The notes below the pieces were generated by a model. It had not been told where the DNA came from. It saw only the letters and a list, made by a program, of their open reading frames with translations, and did not search any database. Below are positions 62,551 through 64,000 of a DNA stretch of 64,000 bases, piece after piece. A program made the position numbers and the translations under genes. The stretch lies in contig QRDG01000241.1 of NCBI GenBank assembly GCA_012064385.1, positions 947,530 through 1,011,529 of the forward strand, read 5' to 3'. Source of the stretch: Puccinellia tenuiflora (taxonomy: Eukaryota > Streptophyta > Magnoliopsida > Poales > Poaceae). Position 1 is the stretch's first letter, and the number at the start of each line of letters is the position of its first letter.

Positions 62551-64000
62551 CTACACAGAGGGGGAGGGGTAGGTGGTGGCGCAGTCTGCAGCGGCGAAGG
62601 TGACGGTGCGCTTGTCGAGGTCGTAGCCGACGTGCATGTTCTGCTGCGCGATGTTCCCGATGATGGACACTGGCTGCTGCTCCGACACGGCCACCAGCGC
62701 CATGCACATGGTCCCCTCCTGCACCACCACGAAGGTGTTCTCCGCCTTGAGCGTCACGGCCACGCCGCCGCCCAGCTCCAGGGTCACGTCAGGGACCATC
62801 GCCTCGGCAGCATGCCCCTCTGCAGGCAGCCCGCTGACGTCGTAGCAGAGCGGCAGCAGCTGCTCCGGTGACGCCGCCCTCGGGAGCTTGATCCTCTTGG
62901 TCAGCTCCTCCACCATCGGGTCGAGAATCTCCCTGTCGAGGTAGGTGAGCGTCGTGCCGGAGTCGACGATGGCGCGGGACCCGTGCAGATCCAAGGTGGA
63001 GTTGCCGATCTTGACGGACTGGAGCTCGACGGAGTAGTAGGCGTCCACCTGGGCGCGGACCAGCGGGGTGGTGGCTGCGCCCGGCTCCGTCACGGCGGCG
63101 CGGGCGCCGAAGTTGAGTGCTGAGGAGGCGTTCACGGAGTAGGGGACGAGGCAGTAGGAGAACCTCCGCCCGAGGGAGGTGTCCTTGCCGAGCTGCGAGA
63201 CGAGGGAGAGGGCGCCGCCGCCGAGCCCGACGAGGCCGTCCGCCGGGAACGAGCCGGCGTTCTGCGTGGAGCAGCCGAAGTTGACTTTGGCCACGCGCAA
63301 CGTGGCATCCTCGTTGTCGCGGTGCGCCTTGCCGCCGCCCTCGTCGAAGGTGAAGGTCTCGGTGGAGAGGAGGCCGCTGGTCCGGGAGCCGTCGCCGTAG
63401 GAGTAGAGGTACCGGCAGTTGGAGGAGGGGGTGCAGGTGGCGTCTTCCAGCGCGCGGCACGCGGCGGAGTCGCAGCCCACTAGGCCGAACGTCGTCGAGT
63501 TAGACGGGAAGAACACGACGGGCGGGGAAGGCGCGTCCGTACCGGGGGCGGGGGCGGGTGACAGAGCAGCCAAGGTCATGTTTGTGGCGTCGCTGCAGTT
63601 GAGCCAGACGAGGTCGCTGCCTGTGTCGGCGATGGCGAGCATCCGGGTGGACGGCGTGCCGATGTTGACGGCCATCAGGTACTCGAACGGCCTGGAGACG
63701 ACCTCGGTCTGGGCGCCCTCGGCTGAAGGGGCGGGGGCGTCGGCGTCGGCGGAAGGGGCGGGGGCGGGTGCGTCGGCATCGTCGCCGACGTGGGAGCGCG
63801 CGAGCACCGCGGCGCGGGCGGTGGAACGCCGGACGGCGGCGAGCACGCGTTCGTGCGCGGTGAGCGACGGGTCGTGGTACGGCGACCTGACATCGTCCCG
63901 GTGGATGAACTCCACGCTAAACCCGCGGCCGCCGACGACGTGCGCCGTGCACCCGCACAGCTGCGCCGTGAGGACGATGCCTACGAGCAGTAGGAGAGCG
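62551..64000 (-). CDS. Nepenthesin-like aspartic protease (5' end outside window)
   Basis: Secreted or vacuolar pepsin-family (A1) endopeptidase of the plant nepenthesin/CND41 group. The visible frame is 482 codons, single exon, and starts before 64000; the first visible residues ALLLLVGIVLTAQLCGC are the core of a signal peptide. Then EFIHRDDVRSPY, a Pro/Ala-rich low-complexity linker (PAPAPSADADAPAP), and catalytic DTGSD (Asp codon 63625-63627) and VDSGTT (Asp codon 62962-62964). Flap YSYGDGSRTSG, FGCSTQNAGSF, LVGLGGG and the C-terminal IIGNIAQQNMHVGYD are all present. The nepenthesin cysteine-rich insert is partly kept (CDSAACRALEDATCTPSSNC). No internal break; likely functional. Confidence 0.93.
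   Translation of the reverse strand, partial: ALLLLVGIVLTAQLCGCTAHVVGGRGFSVEFIHRDDVRSPYHDPSLTAHERVLAAVRRSTARAAVLARSHVGDDADAPAPAPSADADAPAPSAEGAQTEVVSRPFEYLMAVNIGTPSTRMLAIADTGSDLVWLNCSDATNMTLAALSPAPAPGTDAPSPPVVFFPSNSTTFGLVGCDSAACRALEDATCTPSSNCRYLYSYGDGSRTSGLLSTETFTFDEGGGKAHRDNEDATLRVAKVNFGCSTQNAGSFPADGLVGLGGGALSLVSQLGKDTSLGRRFSYCLVPYSVNASSALNFGARAAVTEPGAATTPLVRAQVDAYYSVELQSVKIGNSTLDLHGSRAIVDSGTTLTYLDREILDPMVEELTKRIKLPRAASPEQLLPLCYDVSGLPAEGHAAEAMVPDVTLELGGGVAVTLKAENTFVVVQEGTMCMALVAVSEQQPVSIIGNIAQQNMHVGYDLDKRTVTFAAADCATTYPSPSV

Noticed and set aside
62632..63460. Plus- and minus-strand frames within the protease gene
   Set aside because: Shadows of the aspartic protease frame in GC-rich codons.

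Overview
The window is plant nuclear DNA from a grass, most likely the wheat/barley tribe or another Pooideae. The evidence is intron-bearing genes with GC-rich monocot-style codon use, grass-type MITEs (Stowaway TA, Tourist TAA, hAT 8-bp), CACTA elements with grass subterminal repeats, and Copia LTR elements. The host genes are eukaryotic single-copy types; there are no operons, ribosome-binding sites or CRISPR arrays. A run of 109 N at 39358-39466 marks an assembly gap. The first two genes, a methylenetetrahydrofolate reductase and a SNAC1-type NAC factor in convergent orientation, match from memory the neighbouring pair at the end of rice chromosome 3, so this looks like a conserved gene backbone spread apart by transposons.

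Layout. 1-5.3 kb: 3' end of MTHFR (+), a duplicated MITE-filled spacer, then a complete two-exon NAC gene (-). 5.3-9.8 kb: minisatellite and repeat-like DNA. 9.9-26.9 kb: a decayed tandem array of a non-coding module (at least five copies, same orientation), broken up by two Harbinger-like elements (one carrying a captured HD-ZIP IV START fragment, itself hit by a hAT MITE), a solo Copia LTR, a 5'-truncated Copia element hit by a hAT element, and a 1.9-kb Tourist-like element. 26.9-29.6 kb: complete five-coding-exon eL24 ribosomal protein gene (-) with a 5'-UTR intron. 29.98-36.35 kb: a whole but dead Copia element with both LTRs and a 5-bp target duplication. 37.4-38.2 kb: a frameshifted calmodulin-like gene (-). 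38.5-40.7 kb: transposon relics and the gap. 41.2-43.7 kb: a six-exon Hsp101/ClpB-like AAA+ gene (+) lacking the usual N-domain and middle coiled coil. 44.0-49.6 kb: a long-TIR Mutator-like element containing a whole CACTA element. 49.9-62.2 kb: a Mariner-like element split by an intact PIF/Harbinger element (50.06-52.03 kb, full 420-residue transposase) and an 8.8-kb CACTA element (53.06-61.9 kb). 62.5-64 kb: a nepenthesin-type aspartic protease (-) running off the window end.

The host genes do not form one pathway: they cover folate/one-carbon metabolism, stress transcription, translation, calcium sensing (dead), protein quality control and proteolysis. The most unusual items are the diverged tandem non-coding array (whose paralogous copies supply an empty site proving one insertion), the N- and M-domain-less Hsp101-like gene, the intact Harbinger transposase, and several nested insertions whose boundaries can be read to the base from target-site duplications.
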